Below the pieces are notes generated by a model that saw nothing but the letters and a program-made list of their open reading frames with translations, searched no databases and had not been told where the DNA came from. The translations under genes and the position numbers were made by a program. A stretch of DNA of 64,000 bases from NCBI RefSeq assembly GCF_001420995.1, contig NZ_CP012184.1:4138501-4202500 (forward strand). The letters run 5' to 3'. Numbering within the stretch: the first letter of the stretch is position 1; each line of letters starts with the position of its first letter. Of the stretch, positions 18,818 through 29,626 are shown piece after piece. Source of the DNA: Pseudonocardia sp. EC080619-01 (GTDB lineage Bacteria > Actinomycetota > Actinomycetes > Mycobacteriales > Pseudonocardiaceae).

Positions 18818-18893
18818 CCGAGCTCTGCGCGGCCGACCGGCCGGTTCCGCACTCGTCGGGGCCGGCCGGTTCCGCGGGCCGGTGGTCCTCCTA

Positions 18894-18922
18894 CGGAATC
18901 GCTTCCCCAGGAAGCGATTCCG
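18894..18922. terminator. Bidirectional terminator between serA and the LLM gene
   Basis: A perfect 13-bp stem, CGGAATCGCTTCC (18894-18906) with GGAAGCGATTCCG (18910-18922), around a 3-base loop. It lies between two convergent genes. No U-tract follows on either strand. Confidence 0.65.
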
Positions 18923-18960
18923 CAGGTCCCATGGGCCGGCCGGTGACGGGCCGCCCCGGA

Positions 18961-19977
18961 TCAGGACGCGGGCGACCAGCCCAGCGCCGGCCCCAGCTTC
19001 GTCGCGATGTCGGTGACGATCTGCAGGTAGTCGTCGTGCGGGAAGCCGAAGGGCAGGGCGAACACCGCCTCGCGCACCTCGCGGAACGCGGCGTGCGCGT
19101 AGAGGCCCTCGGCGATCTCGTCGGACGTCCCGACCAGGTCCCGTGCGAACAGCAGGCCGGCCGGGCCCTGCGGGATCCCGACGCGGGCGTTGCGCTGCTC
19201 CGCGTAGGCGGCGTAGCGCTCGCGCTGCTCGGGTGTCGCGGAGTCGGTCGGGACGACGACGAGCCCCTGCGACACCCGGCCGGCGGGGTTCGCCTCGCGG
19301 AACGCGCGGATCTGCCGCTGCTGGATCGCGGCGAAGTCGGTGTCGCCGTCGCCGGGGGCGCGGACGACGTTGCTGGTCAGCAGGTTCAGCCCCTGCTCGC
19401 CGGCCCAGGCCGCGGAGCTGTCGCTGCCGGCGCCGTACCAGACGCGGTCGATCAGGCCGGGGGAGTGCGGCTGCACCCGCTCCGAGAACGACTCGATGCC
19501 GACGGTCCCCGAGAACGTGCTCGCCGCGTCGCCCCGCACGAGGCGCAGCAGCCGCGAGACCCGTTCGCGGCCGAAGTCCTCGACGTCGGCGGTGTCCGGG
19601 TAGAGCGCGTCGCGGACGTGCTCCCACTGCATGGGCGGGCCGACGCTGATGCCGGGGTTCAGCCGTCCGCCGGAGAGCACGTCGACGGTGGCGAGGTCCT
19701 CCGCGAGGCGCAGCGGGTTCTCCCAGCCGAGCGGGATCACCGCGGTGCCGAGGTCGATCCGCGACGTCCGCTGGGTCGCCGCCGCCAGCACCGCGACGGG
19801 CGAGGAGATGCCGAACTGGAGGTGCCGGTGCCGGACGAACGCGCTGTCGTAGCCCAGCCGTTCGCCGAGCTCGATCATCTCGAGGGTCGTCTCGTGCCCG
19901 GCGCGCGGGTCCGCGCCGTCGAACGAGCCGATGGTCAGGAAGCCGAGCCGGTCGAGCGGCTCCGAGGGCGTGGGCAC
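18961..19977 (-). CDS. LLM-class flavin-dependent oxidoreductase
   Basis: A 338-residue luciferase-like TIM-barrel flavoprotein, expected to use FMN or F420. Landmarks: [14 protein letters not shown] at the N-terminus, [37 protein letters not shown] in the middle and [22 protein letters not shown] further on. Other members are monooxygenases, F420-dependent reductases or dehydrogenases; the substrate is not deducible. GTG 19977 puts the start at the conserved [13 protein letters not shown]. The frame is open to a GTG at 20097, but that extension is basic and unconserved. Neither start has a strong ribosome-binding site. Confidence 0.82.
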   Translation of the reverse strand: MPTPSEPLDRLGFLTIGSFDGADPRAGHETTLEMIELGERLGYDSAFVRHRHLQFGISSPVAVLAAATQRTSRIDLGTAVIPLGWENPLRLAEDLATVDVLSGGRLNPGISVGPPMQWEHVRDALYPDTADVEDFGRERVSRLLRLVRGDAASTFSGTVGIESFSERVQPHSPGLIDRVWYGAGSDSSAAWAGEQGLNLLTSNVVRAPGDGDTDFAAIQQRQIRAFREANPAGRVSQGLVVVPTDSATPEQRERYAAYAEQRNARVGIPQGPAGLLFARDLVGTSDEIAEGLYAHAAFREVREAVFALPFGFPHDDYLQIVTDIATKLGPALGWSPAS

Positions 19978-20189
19978 AGCCGGGGCAACGCCGTCGGATC
20001 CGGCCTTCTTCCCGTGCCCGGCGCGTGGGCGATCCACCCGGACGGGGGAACCCGGAGGCGACCTTCTCGGCCAGTGGACCGGTGTGACTGGCGACACTGT
20101 TCCCCGGATCGGCCGCGTACGGGCGCTCGGACGACCGCGGGCCGCTCATCGTTCACCCGTCCGTGCGCACCCCACCGGGTGGCCGGACG

Positions 20190-20217
20190 ATGACCCTGCG
20201 TCGGCAGGCGGTAGCGT
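20190..20217 (+). promoter_or_regulatory. Candidate leuB promoter
   Basis: ATGACC (20190-20195) and TAGCGT (20212-20217) with a 16-base spacer. Initiation near 20224 would give a ~25-base leader containing GAGAGGACGAGG before the ATG. Confidence 0.45.
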
Positions 20218-20248
20218 GCGGCCAGCAGTACGACGAGAGGACGAGGTC

Positions 20249-21289
20249 ATGCGCCTTGCGGTCATCCCCGGTGACGGCATCGGCCCGGAAGTGATCAACG
20301 AGGCACTGAAGGTCCTCGGAGAGGTCGCCCGCGACGTCGAGACGACCGAGTACGACCTCGGTGCCGCCCGCTGGCACTCCACGGGCGAGCTGCTCCCCGA
20401 GACGGTGCTGACCGAGATCAAGCAGCACGACGCGATCCTGCTCGGTGCGGTCGGTGACCCGTCGGTCCCGAGCGGCATCCTGGAGCGCGGACTGCTCCTG
20501 CGCCTGCGCTTCGAGCTGGACCACCACGTGAACCTGCGCCCGGCGCGGCTCTACCCCGGTGTCCGCAGCCCGCTGGCCGGCAACGCCGAGATCGACATGG
20601 TGGTCGTGCGCGAGGGCACCGAGGGGCCGTACGTCGGCACCGGTGGTCTGCTCCGGAAGGACACCCCGCACGAGGTCGCCACCGAGGTCAGCCAGAACAC
20701 CGCGTTCGGCATCGAGCGGGTCGTCCGCGACGCGTTCGCCCGCGCCCAGCGCCGCCCGCGCCGGCACCTGACCCTGGTGCACAAGACCAACGTGCTGACC
20801 TACGCCGGTGCGCTCTGGTCGCGGATCGTGGAGGAGGTGTCGCTGGAGTACCCCGAGGTGTCGGTGGCCTACCAGCACGTCGACTCCACCACGATCCACA
20901 TGGTCACCGACCCGGGCCGGTACGACGTGATCGTCACCGACAACCTGTTCGGCGACATCCTCACCGACCTCGCTGCCGCGGTGACCGGCGGGATCGGCCT
21001 CGCGGCCAGCGGCAACCTCGACGCGAGCCGGACCAACCCGTCGATGTTCGAGCCGGTGCACGGCTCCGCGCCGGACATCGCGGGCCAGGGCATCGCGGAC
21101 CCGACGGCCGCCGTCCTGTCGGTCGCGCTGCTGCTCGACCACCTGGGACACCCCGACTCGGCCCGTCGGGTCGACGCCGCGGTCGCCTTCGACCTCGCCA
21201 CCCGGGACCACGCGGCGACAGGCAACACGTCGTCCATCGGTGACCGGCTGGCCGCGCTGGTGTCCAGCCGTGAGGTGGCTACTTCGTAG
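20249..21289 (+). CDS. leuB: 3-isopropylmalate dehydrogenase
   Basis: A 346-residue NAD-dependent beta-decarboxylating dehydrogenase of leucine synthesis (3-isopropylmalate to 2-oxoisocaproate). Visible motifs: [15 protein letters not shown] at the N-terminus, substrate-binding arginines in [33 protein letters not shown], and the Mg-binding/NAD loop in [22 protein letters not shown] and [11 protein letters not shown]. It has the shorter actinobacterial length. Its last codon touches a long perfect palindrome. Confidence 0.95.
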   Translation: MRLAVIPGDGIGPEVINEALKVLGEVARDVETTEYDLGAARWHSTGELLPETVLTEIKQHDAILLGAVGDPSVPSGILERGLLLRLRFELDHHVNLRPARLYPGVRSPLAGNAEIDMVVVREGTEGPYVGTGGLLRKDTPHEVATEVSQNTAFGIERVVRDAFARAQRRPRRHLTLVHKTNVLTYAGALWSRIVEEVSLEYPEVSVAYQHVDSTTIHMVTDPGRYDVIVTDNLFGDILTDLAAAVTGGIGLAASGNLDASRTNPSMFEPVHGSAPDIAGQGIADPTAAVLSVALLLDHLGHPDSARRVDAAVAFDLATRDHAATGNTSSIGDRLAALVSSREVATS

Positions 21290-21336
21290 CTCGTGAGTGG
21301 TTATCGCGGTCCTGACCGCGATAACCACTCACGAGC
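21289..21336. repeat. Long perfect palindrome after leuB (GTGAGTGG family, copy 1)
   Basis: The left arm 21289-21311 and right arm 21314-21336 are exact inverse complements over 23 bases, with only CT between them. The outer part is CTCGTGAGTGGTTATC. It starts on the last base of the leuB stop and ends 2 bases before the stop of the convergent EthD gene, so it can act as a terminator for both. A degenerate copy lies after gpsA (49204-49245). Confidence 0.85.
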
Positions 21337-21338
21337 GC

Positions 21339-21647
21339 CTACGGCGCCGTGGACGGCCCGGTCAGCATCGTGGCGCCGCCGGTCGCGAACTTCCCGACGT
21401 CGGCGACGGCGGCCTCGCCCTCCGGGCTGCCCATCGCGGCGCCGAACGCGGCCTGGTCGGCGAACTCCAGCGTCGCGACCAGGTGGTAGGCGGGCTGCGC
21501 GCCGTCCGGTCCCGGCTGCGGGCGGCTGACGGTCAGTCGCTGCAGACCCGGGAGCGCCTTGGCCAGCGGGGTGTGGGTGCCGTCGTAGTACTCGTCGAAC
21601 GCCTTCGGGTCGTCCGGGTGGTGGTACAGGACGGTGAGCTGGTACAC
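21339..21647 (-). CDS. EthD-family small protein
   Basis: A 102-residue ferredoxin-like alpha/beta barrel protein: [35 protein letters not shown] is the EthD signature, with the His of GTHTPLA in the expected place, and [20 protein letters not shown] at the C-terminus. EthD proteins accompany monooxygenases (for example in ethyl tert-butyl ether degradation) but also occur alone, as here. The GTG at 21647 is decided by a near-perfect AAGGAGGT 8 bases upstream; the longer Arg-rich frame upstream should be ignored. Confidence 0.8.
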   Translation of the reverse strand: MYQLTVLYHHPDDPKAFDEYYDGTHTPLAKALPGLQRLTVSRPQPGPDGAQPAYHLVATLEFADQAAFGAAMGSPEGEAAVADVGKFATGGATMLTGPSTAP

Positions 21648-21760
21648 GATGCGCGACCTCCTTCGCCGCCGGCGCCTCGGTGCGCCGGCACGATCACCTT
21701 GACGCATCCCGGCGCCTCCCGCACCACCCTCTCGGCGGGGGTGGATACGCTGACGGCACC

Positions 21761-23245
21761 ATGAGTACTCCAGCCCAGGTCCGGGTGCGGTTCTCGCCGT
21801 CCCCGACCGGAATCCCGCACGTCGGTCTCATCCGCACCGCCCTGTTCAACTGGGCGCACGCCCGCCACCACGGCGGCTCGCTGGTGTTCCGTATCGAGGA
21901 CACCGATGCCCAGCGGGACTCCACCGAGTCCTACGAGGCCCTCCTCGACGCGCTCACCTGGCTCGGGCTGGACTGGGACGAGGGCGTCGAGAGGGGCGGC
22001 CCGCACGGGCCGTACCGGCAGAGCGAGCGCGCCGAGGTCTACGCCGACGCGCTGCGCCGGCTGATCGACGGCGGCGAGGTCTACGAGTCGTTCTCCTCCG
22101 GGGAGGAGATCGAGGCCCGCCACCGCGCCGCAGGCCGCGACCCGAAGCTCGGCTACGACAACGCCGACCGCGACCTCACCGACGAGCAGAAGCAGGCGTT
22201 CCGCGACGACGGCCGCACGCCCGTCTACCGGCTGCGGATGCCCGACCGCGACATCACCTTCACCGACCTCGTCCGTGGCGAGATCACCTTCAGGGCCGGC
22301 CAGGTGCCGGACTTCGTGCTCGCCCGCGGCGACGGCACTCCGCTGTACCCCCTGACCAACCCCGTCGACGACGCGCTGATGGAGATCACGCACGTGCTGC
22401 GCGGCGAGGACCTGCTCGCCTCGACGCCGCGGCAGATCGCCCTGCTGGAGGCGCTGGCGCGGGTCGGCATCGGCCACGGGCCCTTCACCTACGCGCACCT
22501 GCCGCTGGTGACGGGTGAGGGCAACCGCAAGCTCTCCAAGCGCGACCCGCAGTCGAACCTGTTCCACTACCGCGACCGCGGTTTCGTGCCCGAGGGCCTG
22601 CTCAACTACCTCGCCCTGCTCGGCTGGTCGATCGCCGAGGACCGGGACGTGTTCTCGTTGCAGGAGATGACCGAGGCCTTCGACGTGTCCCGGGTGTCGA
22701 GCAACGCCGCCCGGTTCGACATCAAGAAGGCCGAGGCGATCAACGCCGCGCACCTGCGGCTGCTCGCCCCGGACGACTTCGCCGCCCGCGTCGTGCCCTA
22801 CCTCGCGGCCGAGGGGATCGAGGTGACCGGCGCCGACCAGGAACTCCTCGCCGCCGCCGCACCGCTCGTGCAGGAGCGCAGCCAGGTGCTCTCGGACGCG
22901 GCCCGGATGCTCGCCTTCCTGTTCCGCGACGAGGACACCTTCACCCCCGACGAGGACGCCGCCACCAAGAACCTGGGTGCCGACGCCGCCCCGGTCCTCG
23001 AGGCCGCCGTCGCCGGGCTCTCCTCGCTGGAGGCGTGGGACGCCGCGGTCATCGAGGAGTCGCTGAAGACCTCGCTCGTCGACGGGCTGGGACTCAAGCC
23101 GCGGAAGGCGTTCGCGCCCGTGCGCGTCGCGATCAGCGGGCGGACCGTGTCGCCGCCGCTCTACGAGAGCATGGAGCTGCTCGGCCGCGAGCGGTCGCTC
23201 GCCCGGCTGGGGGCCGGTGTCAGGCGCTCCCAGGGCATGGTTTAG
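21761..23245 (+). CDS. gltX: Glutamyl-tRNA synthetase
   Basis: A 494-residue class I aminoacyl-tRNA synthetase. The HIGH-type signature is in [23 protein letters not shown] (about 8-30) and the KMSKS equivalent is KLSKR (about 259-263). An anticodon-binding helical domain forms the C-terminus. In actinobacteria, which lack GlnRS, this enzyme charges both tRNA-Glu and tRNA-Gln with glutamate, and GatCAB then amidates the latter. Both tRNAs follow directly here. TACGCT ends 9 bases before the ATG and no Shine-Dalgarno is seen, suggesting leaderless translation. Confidence 0.95.
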   Translation: MSTPAQVRVRFSPSPTGIPHVGLIRTALFNWAHARHHGGSLVFRIEDTDAQRDSTESYEALLDALTWLGLDWDEGVERGGPHGPYRQSERAEVYADALRRLIDGGEVYESFSSGEEIEARHRAAGRDPKLGYDNADRDLTDEQKQAFRDDGRTPVYRLRMPDRDITFTDLVRGEITFRAGQVPDFVLARGDGTPLYPLTNPVDDALMEITHVLRGEDLLASTPRQIALLEALARVGIGHGPFTYAHLPLVTGEGNRKLSKRDPQSNLFHYRDRGFVPEGLLNYLALLGWSIAEDRDVFSLQEMTEAFDVSRVSSNAARFDIKKAEAINAAHLRLLAPDDFAARVVPYLAAEGIEVTGADQELLAAAAPLVQERSQVLSDAARMLAFLFRDEDTFTPDEDAATKNLGADAAPVLEAAVAGLSSLEAWDAAVIEESLKTSLVDGLGLKPRKAFAPVRVAISGRTVSPPLYESMELLGRERSLARLGAGVRRSQGMV

Positions 23246-23263
23246 AGTAGTCGTATCACGGAG

Positions 23264-23308
23264 ATCGGGGCCCGGCCGCGAGCAAGTGAGCGGCCGAGCT
23301 CCGATTTT
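23264..23308 (+). terminator. Intrinsic terminator after gltX
   Basis: ATCGG (23264-23268) pairs with CCGAT (23301-23305) and CGGCCGC (23273-23279) with GCGGCCG (23290-23296), followed by TTTT (23305-23308). It ends 4 bases before the tRNA-Gln gene. Confidence 0.7.
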
Positions 23309-23311
23309 CGA

Positions 23312-23383
23312 TGGGGTATGGTGTAATCGGCAGCACGACTGATTCTGGTTCAGTTAGTCTAGGTTCGAGTCCTGGTACCCCAG
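23312..23383 (+). tRNA. tRNA-Gln (anticodon CTG)
   Basis: The cloverleaf closes: acceptor TGGGGTA/TACCCCA, anticodon stem ACTGA/TCAGT with loop TTCTGGT (anticodon 23345-23347), T-loop TTCGAGT. The discriminator is G and CCA is not encoded. It reads CAG codons. It should be glutamylated by the adjacent GltX and then amidated. Confidence 0.95.
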
Positions 23384-23445
23384 CGGAAGCCGTTTGTCGC
23401 TCGTTCGGCATCTCGGTTTCTGGCACATCGGAATCATCTCGTCTC

Positions 23446-23518
23446 GGTCCCGTCGTCTAGCGGCCTAGGACGCCGCCCTCTCAAGGCGGTAGCGCGGGTT
23501 CAAATCCCGTCGGGACTA
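23446..23518 (+). tRNA. tRNA-Glu (anticodon CTC)
   Basis: Acceptor GGTCCCG/CGGGACT (first pair G-U), D-stem GTCT/GGAC region, anticodon stem CCGCC/GGCGG with loop CTCTCAA (anticodon 23480-23482), T-stem GCGGG/CCCGT. The discriminator is A and CCA is not encoded. It reads GAG, the dominant Glu codon in this genome. Confidence 0.95.
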
Positions 23519-23525
23519 CTCTGGT

Positions 23526-23559
23526 CGAAGGCCCCTGCTCCTCGGAGCAGGGGCCTTCG
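23526..23559 (+). terminator. Terminator of the tRNA unit
   Basis: A perfect 15-bp stem, CGAAGGCCCCTGCTC (23526-23540) with GAGCAGGGGCCTTCG (23545-23559), around CTCG, starting 7 bases after tRNA-Glu and followed by TCGTCG. Confidence 0.8.
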
Positions 23560-23715
23560 TCGTGTCCGGGGCCCGGTCGTCGGTCGCGGTGTCCTCCTCC
23601 TCGTGCAGCGTGCCCCACCGGCACGCCGTCTCGGGCTGCCTCTGGCATCTACTTCCCGAGTCGCGTACGCTTTCCATATCGCAAGTTGATGCCGATGTAG
23701 ATGAGGAGTCCCCAG

Positions 23716-24180
23716 ATGTCCGACACGCCCGAGCTCGACCAGGTCGCCGACGCACGACGACGGATCGCGGCCCACGCCGGGTTCCCCGTCGCCTACTGGG
23801 TGCTCCTCGGGGTCGCCCTGGTGTTCATCGCCGGGCTCCCGATCTGGTCGAACCTGCTGAACCTCGATCCGGCGTACACGTCGTGGGCGCTCGCGGCGAT
23901 CGGTATCACCTCGGCGGTCTACTCCGTCCTCCGGCGCCGCCGGTCGGGGGTGCACCTCCCCAAGCGGATCGGCGCCTACCCCAGCGCCCGGCCGAGCTGG
24001 ATGATCGGGCTCGCCATCGCGCTCGCCGGGTTCATCGTGATCAACCTGCTGGTCCGTGAGGAGCAGCAGACGATCGCGTTGCTCGTGCTCCCGGTCGTCG
24101 CGGTGGGGGTGTTCGTCGCACAGGTCAGGACCCGGTCGGCGATGCGGCGGGACATCGAGGCGGGCCGGGTCAGGCCGTGA
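23716..24180 (+). CDS. Four-helix membrane protein of unknown function
   Basis: A 154-residue protein with four hydrophobic segments at about residues 22-43, 54-71, 92-112 and 119-136, and a basic Arg-rich loop (VLRRRRSG) after the second, which suggests that loop is cytoplasmic. No catalytic motif is seen. GAGGAG lies 7 bases before ATG 23716; an ATG at 23701 would overlap that site. Its stop overlaps the start of a winged-helix regulator (GTGA), so the pair is probably a small regulatory unit. Confidence 0.7.
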   Translation: MSDTPELDQVADARRRIAAHAGFPVAYWVLLGVALVFIAGLPIWSNLLNLDPAYTSWALAAIGITSAVYSVLRRRRSGVHLPKRIGAYPSARPSWMIGLAIALAGFIVINLLVREEQQTIALLVLPVVAVGVFVAQVRTRSAMRRDIEAGRVRP

Positions 24181-24518
24181 CCGGGGACGACGTCGAGCAG
24201 GACCCGACACCCGATCCCGGTGACCGTGCGGGCCGTGAACCGATCTTCGAGACCGGCCCCCGCCTCGCGTTGTGCGCGCTGCTGCAGGGCGCCGAGTGGG
24301 TCGACTTCGCCACCGCCCGCGACATGCTGGGCGCCAGCGACTCCGCGGTCTCCAAGCACAGCCGGACGCTCGAGGAGGCCGGCTACCTCGAGGTGCGCAA
24401 GGGGTCGGTGGGGCGTCGGCCCCGGACCTGGTTCCGGCTCACGCCGGACGGCCAGGACGCGATCCGCAGGCACCTCGACTGGCTCGCCGATCTGCGCAGC
24501 GCGCTCGACACGCCCTGA
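24177..24518 (+). CDS. Winged-helix transcriptional regulator (MarR/ArsR-like)
   Basis: A 113-residue DNA-binding protein. The helix-turn-helix is ATARDMLGASDSAVSKHSRTLEEAGYLEV (about residues 42-70), followed by a wing RKGSVGRRPRTWFRLTPDGQDAIRRHL, typical of the winged-helix DNA-binding family (PF13601-like). No metal-binding cysteine pair or ligand domain is present. The GTG start overlaps the stop of the four-helix membrane protein, which may be its partner or target. Confidence 0.78.
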   Translation: MTGDDVEQDPTPDPGDRAGREPIFETGPRLALCALLQGAEWVDFATARDMLGASDSAVSKHSRTLEEAGYLEVRKGSVGRRPRTWFRLTPDGQDAIRRHLDWLADLRSALDTP

Positions 24519-24590
24519 GCGCGGCGGTGGCCCGTGCCGGCTACCGGCGAACAGGTAGCGGTCCCGGTCGGCGTCCTCGAGCCCGTGGAG

Positions 24591-24610
24591 GGCGAGGGGA
24601 AGCCCTCGCC
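24591..24610. terminator. Bidirectional hairpin between convergent genes
   Basis: GGCGAGGG (24591-24598) and CCCTCGCC (24603-24610) form an 8-bp stem around GAAG, between the winged-helix gene and the convergent Hsp70-like gene. No clear U-tract. Confidence 0.45.
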
Positions 24611-24646
24611 ACGCCGGCCGGCCGCCGTGCGACGGCGCGCTCGCGA

Positions 24647-26560
24647 CTAGCGGGGCTCCGGCCGGGGCACCGGTTGGATCGTCATCGAGCCGGATGGCTC
24701 CGTCGTCGGGGTCGGCGGATCGGTCGGCTCCGGGCTGTTATCGGTCGGAGGCGGGTCCTGCGTCGTCGGTGCCGGGGGCGGCGGGGGCGGCGGCGGTGCC
24801 ACCTCCTCCGACGTCGTCCGGGGGGTCGACGTGCGTTCCCGGGTCGGCTCCGGCTGCCGGGTGGTCGGCTGCTCCTCGGTCGTCGTCGGCGGGGCCTCCG
24901 TCGTCGTCGGCATCGCCGGCAGTTCCGGGGTCGCGTTGCTGACGGTCCGGTCCTGCGGCCAGAAGAAGACCGCACCCAGCACCGCCAGCGCTGCCACGAC
25001 ACCGCCCGCACCGATCAGCAGTGCGGGGGACCGGGGCGCGCCGGCCGGTTCGGGGGAGACGGTGGTCTCGCCGTCGTCGTAGGAGCCGGGGTAGCCGTAG
25101 ACCGCCGTGCCCGGGTCGGCGCCGGGGTGCCCGCCGTACGGCGGTGGGACGACCGGGAGCCGGTCGGTCGGCGGGTCGGCGTTCGCGCCGTCGAGGTACG
25201 CGGTCCGGTCGCCGTCCACGGCCGTGACCGGACCGCCGGTGGGCATCCGGTCCGTCAGCGGTTCGCTGCTCTCCCACGGGAGCGGGCCGGGGTCGTCGGC
25301 GAGCGAGGCGGCACCGGCGCCGGGAGGCCCGAGGGGGCCGGACGCACCGAGGGGGCCGGACGCACCGAGAGCGCCGAGGGCACCGGCGGCACCTGCTGCA
25401 CCGGCGGCTCCGGCGAGGAGGTCGGGACCGGCGGGCGACGGCGCGGCCGTCGCCGGGTCCACCGGGCCGAGCGCGACGACCGCGCCCTTGCCGATCGCGT
25501 TCTTCGGGTCGGCGTCGACCTGCACGGGGCGGCCGAGGCCGGACGACACCAGCTGGGCGACCAGCGGCACCCGTGACGACCCGCCGACGAGCAGCACCAC
25601 CGACGGCCCGGACGCCGCCAGCCCCGCGGACGCGATCGCCCGCTGCAGGGCGTCGACCGATTCGTCGAGCCGGGGGCGGATGCGGTCCTCGAAGTCGCTG
25701 CGGTGCAGGCGGACCGTCGTCCGGACCTCGCCCAGCCAGACCGGGATCGAGACCTCGGTGTCCGCCGAGAGCGCCTCCTTGGCCTCGCGGCAGTCGCGCC
25801 GCAGCCGGGCCATCTGGGCCAGCACGTCGGGATCCGACTCGTCGAGCGCCTCGAACGCCTGCGGCACCGCGTCGCGGACGTGGTCGACGACGGCCTGGTC
25901 GAAGTCGGCACCGCCGAGCTGCTCGACGCCCTCGGGCCGGCCGAGCAGGGTGAACAGCGTCCCGCCGATCACCGTCCCGCCGGTGTCGGTGGTCCCCGCG
26001 GCCTCCTTGCGGACGACGGCGGCGTCGAACGTCCCGCCGCCCAGGTCGTAGACGGCGACCGTCGCGCCCGCCTCCACGCGCTCGTTCGTCGCGTAGTGCA
26101 GGGCGGCGGCCTGCGGCTCGGTGAGGAAAGTGACGGCGAGGCCGCGCTGGGCCAGTGCACCGGCGAAGAGGTCGCGCTTGTGCGCGCCCCAGGACGCGGG
26201 GTGGGTCACGGCGACCCGCTCGGCGGGCCCGCCCTCGACCCGGGCCACGATGTCGACGACGTGCCCGGCGAGCAGCGCGGACAGCTGCTCGGCGGTGAAG
26301 GCCTGCTCGCCCAGCGGGATCGGCGTCGGGTCGCCGATGCGGCGCTTGAACTCCCGCGCCACCCGGTCCGGCTCGGTCAGCGCGCGGCGCTCGGCGGCCT
26401 CGCCGAACAGCAGTGATCCTTCGGGGGCGGCGTACACGACGGACGGGATGTCGACCGAGTGGTCACCGAGGGTGACCATCTCCGGGCCGGGGCTGCCGGA
26501 GCGGATGACCGCGGCCGCCGTCCTGGTCGTGCCGACGTCGATGCCCAGCAGGTAGCCCAT
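24647..26560 (-). CDS. Hsp70-like ATPase with transmembrane anchor and Pro/Thr-rich tail
   Basis: A 637-residue protein. Residues 1-~370 are an actin/Hsp70 nucleotide-binding domain: GIDVGTTRTAAAV (phosphate 1), VAVYDLGGGTFDAAVV (phosphate 2) and VVLLVGGSSRVPLVAQLV (adenosine). In place of a DnaK substrate domain there is a Gly/Ala/Pro-rich linker, one transmembrane helix (about 510-535, LLIGAGGVVAALAVLGAVFF) and a Pro/Thr/Glu-rich tail to the end. It therefore probably senses or binds something outside while hydrolysing ATP inside. ATG 26560 has GGGGAGACG immediately upstream. Such fusions occur in actinomycetes; their role is unclear. Confidence 0.8.
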   Translation of the reverse strand: MGYLLGIDVGTTRTAAAVIRSGSPGPEMVTLGDHSVDIPSVVYAAPEGSLLFGEAAERRALTEPDRVAREFKRRIGDPTPIPLGEQAFTAEQLSALLAGHVVDIVARVEGGPAERVAVTHPASWGAHKRDLFAGALAQRGLAVTFLTEPQAAALHYATNERVEAGATVAVYDLGGGTFDAAVVRKEAAGTTDTGGTVIGGTLFTLLGRPEGVEQLGGADFDQAVVDHVRDAVPQAFEALDESDPDVLAQMARLRRDCREAKEALSADTEVSIPVWLGEVRTTVRLHRSDFEDRIRPRLDESVDALQRAIASAGLAASGPSVVLLVGGSSRVPLVAQLVSSGLGRPVQVDADPKNAIGKGAVVALGPVDPATAAPSPAGPDLLAGAAGAAGAAGALGALGASGPLGASGPLGPPGAGAASLADDPGPLPWESSEPLTDRMPTGGPVTAVDGDRTAYLDGANADPPTDRLPVVPPPYGGHPGADPGTAVYGYPGSYDDGETTVSPEPAGAPRSPALLIGAGGVVAALAVLGAVFFWPQDRTVSNATPELPAMPTTTEAPPTTTEEQPTTRQPEPTRERTSTPRTTSEEVAPPPPPPPPAPTTQDPPPTDNSPEPTDPPTPTTEPSGSMTIQPVPRPEPR

Positions 26561-26655
26561 CGTCTCCCCGGAATGCACTCCACGTCACAGGTGCCCGGCC
26601 AGGTGCCGGACCACCACACGGTAGTGGGACGCCTTCCGGTCCAGGACCCCGGGGC

Positions 26656-27360
26656 TCAGGCGAGCCGGTGCTGCAGGGCGTCGGCCGCGGCGAGCAGGTC
26701 GGCCGCCCACCGGACCCCCGGGCGCCTGCCGATCCGCTCCACCGGTCCCGACACCGACACCGCGGCCACGACCTGGCCCGTCGCGTCGCGGACCGGCGCG
26801 GACACCGACGCGACGCCGGCCTCGCGCTCGGCGACGCTCTGTGCCCAGCCGCGGCGGCGGACGTCGACCAGCACGCGGTCGGAGAACGTGGCCTCGGAGA
26901 GGATGTGGCGCTGGGTCGGGGTGTCGCACCAGGCGGCGAGCACCTTCGCGCCGGACCCGGCCGTCATCGGGAGCCGGGAGCCGACCGGCACGGTGTCCCG
27001 CAGGCCGGAGGGCGGCTCGGCGTGCGCGATGCAGATGCGGTGGACGCCGTCGCGCCGGTAGAGCTGGACGCTCTCACCGGTGATGTCGCGCAACCGCGGG
27101 AGGACGGCGGCCGCGGCGTCGAGCAGCGGGTCCGGCCGCCCGCCGGCGAGCTGGCCGAGCGTCGGCCCGGGGTGCCACCGGCCGTCGGGGGTGCGCAGCA
27201 GCATCCCGTGCGCCTCGAGCCCGACGGCGAGCCGGTGCGCCGTCGCGCGGGGGAGGCCGGTGCGTTCACAGAGCTCGGCCAGCCCACACGGGCCCTCCGC
27301 CGTCGCACGGAGAACCCCCACCGCCTTGTCGAGCACGCCGATCCCGCTAGACTGTCCCAC
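26656..27360 (-). CDS. IclR-family regulator of leucine synthesis (NdgR/LtbR-like)
   Basis: A 234-residue protein: an N-terminal winged helix ([39 protein letters not shown] in register) and a C-terminal IclR effector domain ([35 protein letters not shown]). Its place divergent from leuCD is that of C. glutamicum LtbR, Streptomyces NdgR and Rv2989, which control leuCD and other amino-acid genes. The GTG start is 6 bases after TAGTAT, so the message is probably leaderless, and a palindrome covers its -35 region, suggesting autoregulation. Confidence 0.88.
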   Translation of the reverse strand: MGQSSGIGVLDKAVGVLRATAEGPCGLAELCERTGLPRATAHRLAVGLEAHGMLLRTPDGRWHPGPTLGQLAGGRPDPLLDAAAAVLPRLRDITGESVQLYRRDGVHRICIAHAEPPSGLRDTVPVGSRLPMTAGSGAKVLAAWCDTPTQRHILSEATFSDRVLVDVRRRGWAQSVAEREAGVASVSAPVRDATGQVVAAVSVSGPVERIGRRPGVRWAADLLAAADALQHRLA

Positions 27361-27366
27361 GAAGCG

Positions 27367-27407
27367 ATACTAGCTTCCCACGATCTGGGAAGTCCACCGA
27401 ACTGGAC
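27367..27407. promoter_or_regulatory. Operator-like palindromes between the IclR gene and leuC
   Basis: CTTCCCA (27374-27380) and TGGGAAG (27386-27392) form a 7-bp inverted repeat around 5 bases. GTCCA (27392-27396) and TGGAC (27403-27407) form a second. The minus-strand -10 TAGTAT of the regulator is at 27367-27372. In related bacteria this 90-base divergent gap is where LtbR/NdgR binds. The leuC Shine-Dalgarno (GGGAGG) is further right at 27442-27447. Confidence 0.55.
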
Positions 27408-27452
27408 GGTGTCGCGGACCACCACACGAGAGATCGACGAGAGGGAGGCGGC

Positions 27453-28880
<1,428 letters not shown>

Positions 28881-28894
28881 GAGGACCGCGACAG

Positions 28895-29485
28895 ATGGAC
28901 AAGTTCGAGACCCACACCGGGATCGGCGTGCCGCTGCGCTGGTCCAACGTGGACACCGACCAGATCATCCCGGCCGTGTACCTGAAGCGGGTCACGCGGA
29001 CCGGCTTCGAGGACGGGCTGTTCTCGGCGTGGCGGCAGGACCCGTCGTTCGTGCTCAACAACGAGTCGTACGACCGCGGGTCCGTGCTGGTCGCCGGCCC
29101 GGACTTCGGCACCGGGTCGTCGCGGGAGCACGCCGTCTGGGCGCTGATGGACTACGGCTTCCGGGTCGTGATCTCGGCGCGGTTCGCCGACATCTTCCGC
29201 GGCAACTCGGCCAAGGCCGGCCTGGTCGCCGCCCAGGTCGAGCAGCCCGACGTCGAGCTGATCTGGAAGAAGCTCGAGAACGAGCCCGGGACCGAGGTCA
29301 CGGTCGACCTGGGGGAGAAGACGATCCAGGTCGGCGACCTGACCGTCACCTTCGACATCGACGACTACGCGCGGTGGCGGCTGCGGGAGGGACTCGACGA
29401 CATCGGGCTCACCCTGCGCCACGAGGACGCGATCACCGCGTTCGAGGGAACCCGCCCGGAGCGGATGCCGCGCACGACGGCCTGA
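28895..29485 (+). CDS. leuD: 3-isopropylmalate dehydratase, small subunit
   Basis: A 196-residue swivel-domain partner of Leu[15 protein letters not shown] near the N-terminus and [27 protein letters not shown] with the conserved Ser-Arg. It starts 14 bases after leuC and is followed by a hairpin, so leuCD is probably a two-gene operon ending here. Confidence 0.96.
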   Translation: MDKFETHTGIGVPLRWSNVDTDQIIPAVYLKRVTRTGFEDGLFSAWRQDPSFVLNNESYDRGSVLVAGPDFGTGSSREHAVWALMDYGFRVVISARFADIFRGNSAKAGLVAAQVEQPDVELIWKKLENEPGTEVTVDLGEKTIQVGDLTVTFDIDDYARWRLREGLDDIGLTLRHEDAITAFEGTRPERMPRTTA

Positions 29486-29499
29486 GGTCGCAGCGGGTG

Positions 29500-29529
29500 G
29501 CCGCCGTCCGCACCCCCGGGTGTGGCGGC
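29500..29529 (+). terminator. Hairpin after leuD
   Basis: GCCGCC (29500-29505) pairs with GGCGGC (29524-29529), and CACCC (29511-29515) with GGGTG (29518-29522), with a small internal loop. A GC-rich stem without a U-tract. Confidence 0.45.
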
Positions 29530-29626
29530 GGTCACTCACATGGACCTGTTCCGACGGAGGGTATGCGAGCTGGACTCCCGGCGGGATCTGGTGCGGGGCA
29601 GGGGCGGAGCCCTACCGTTCGTGACC

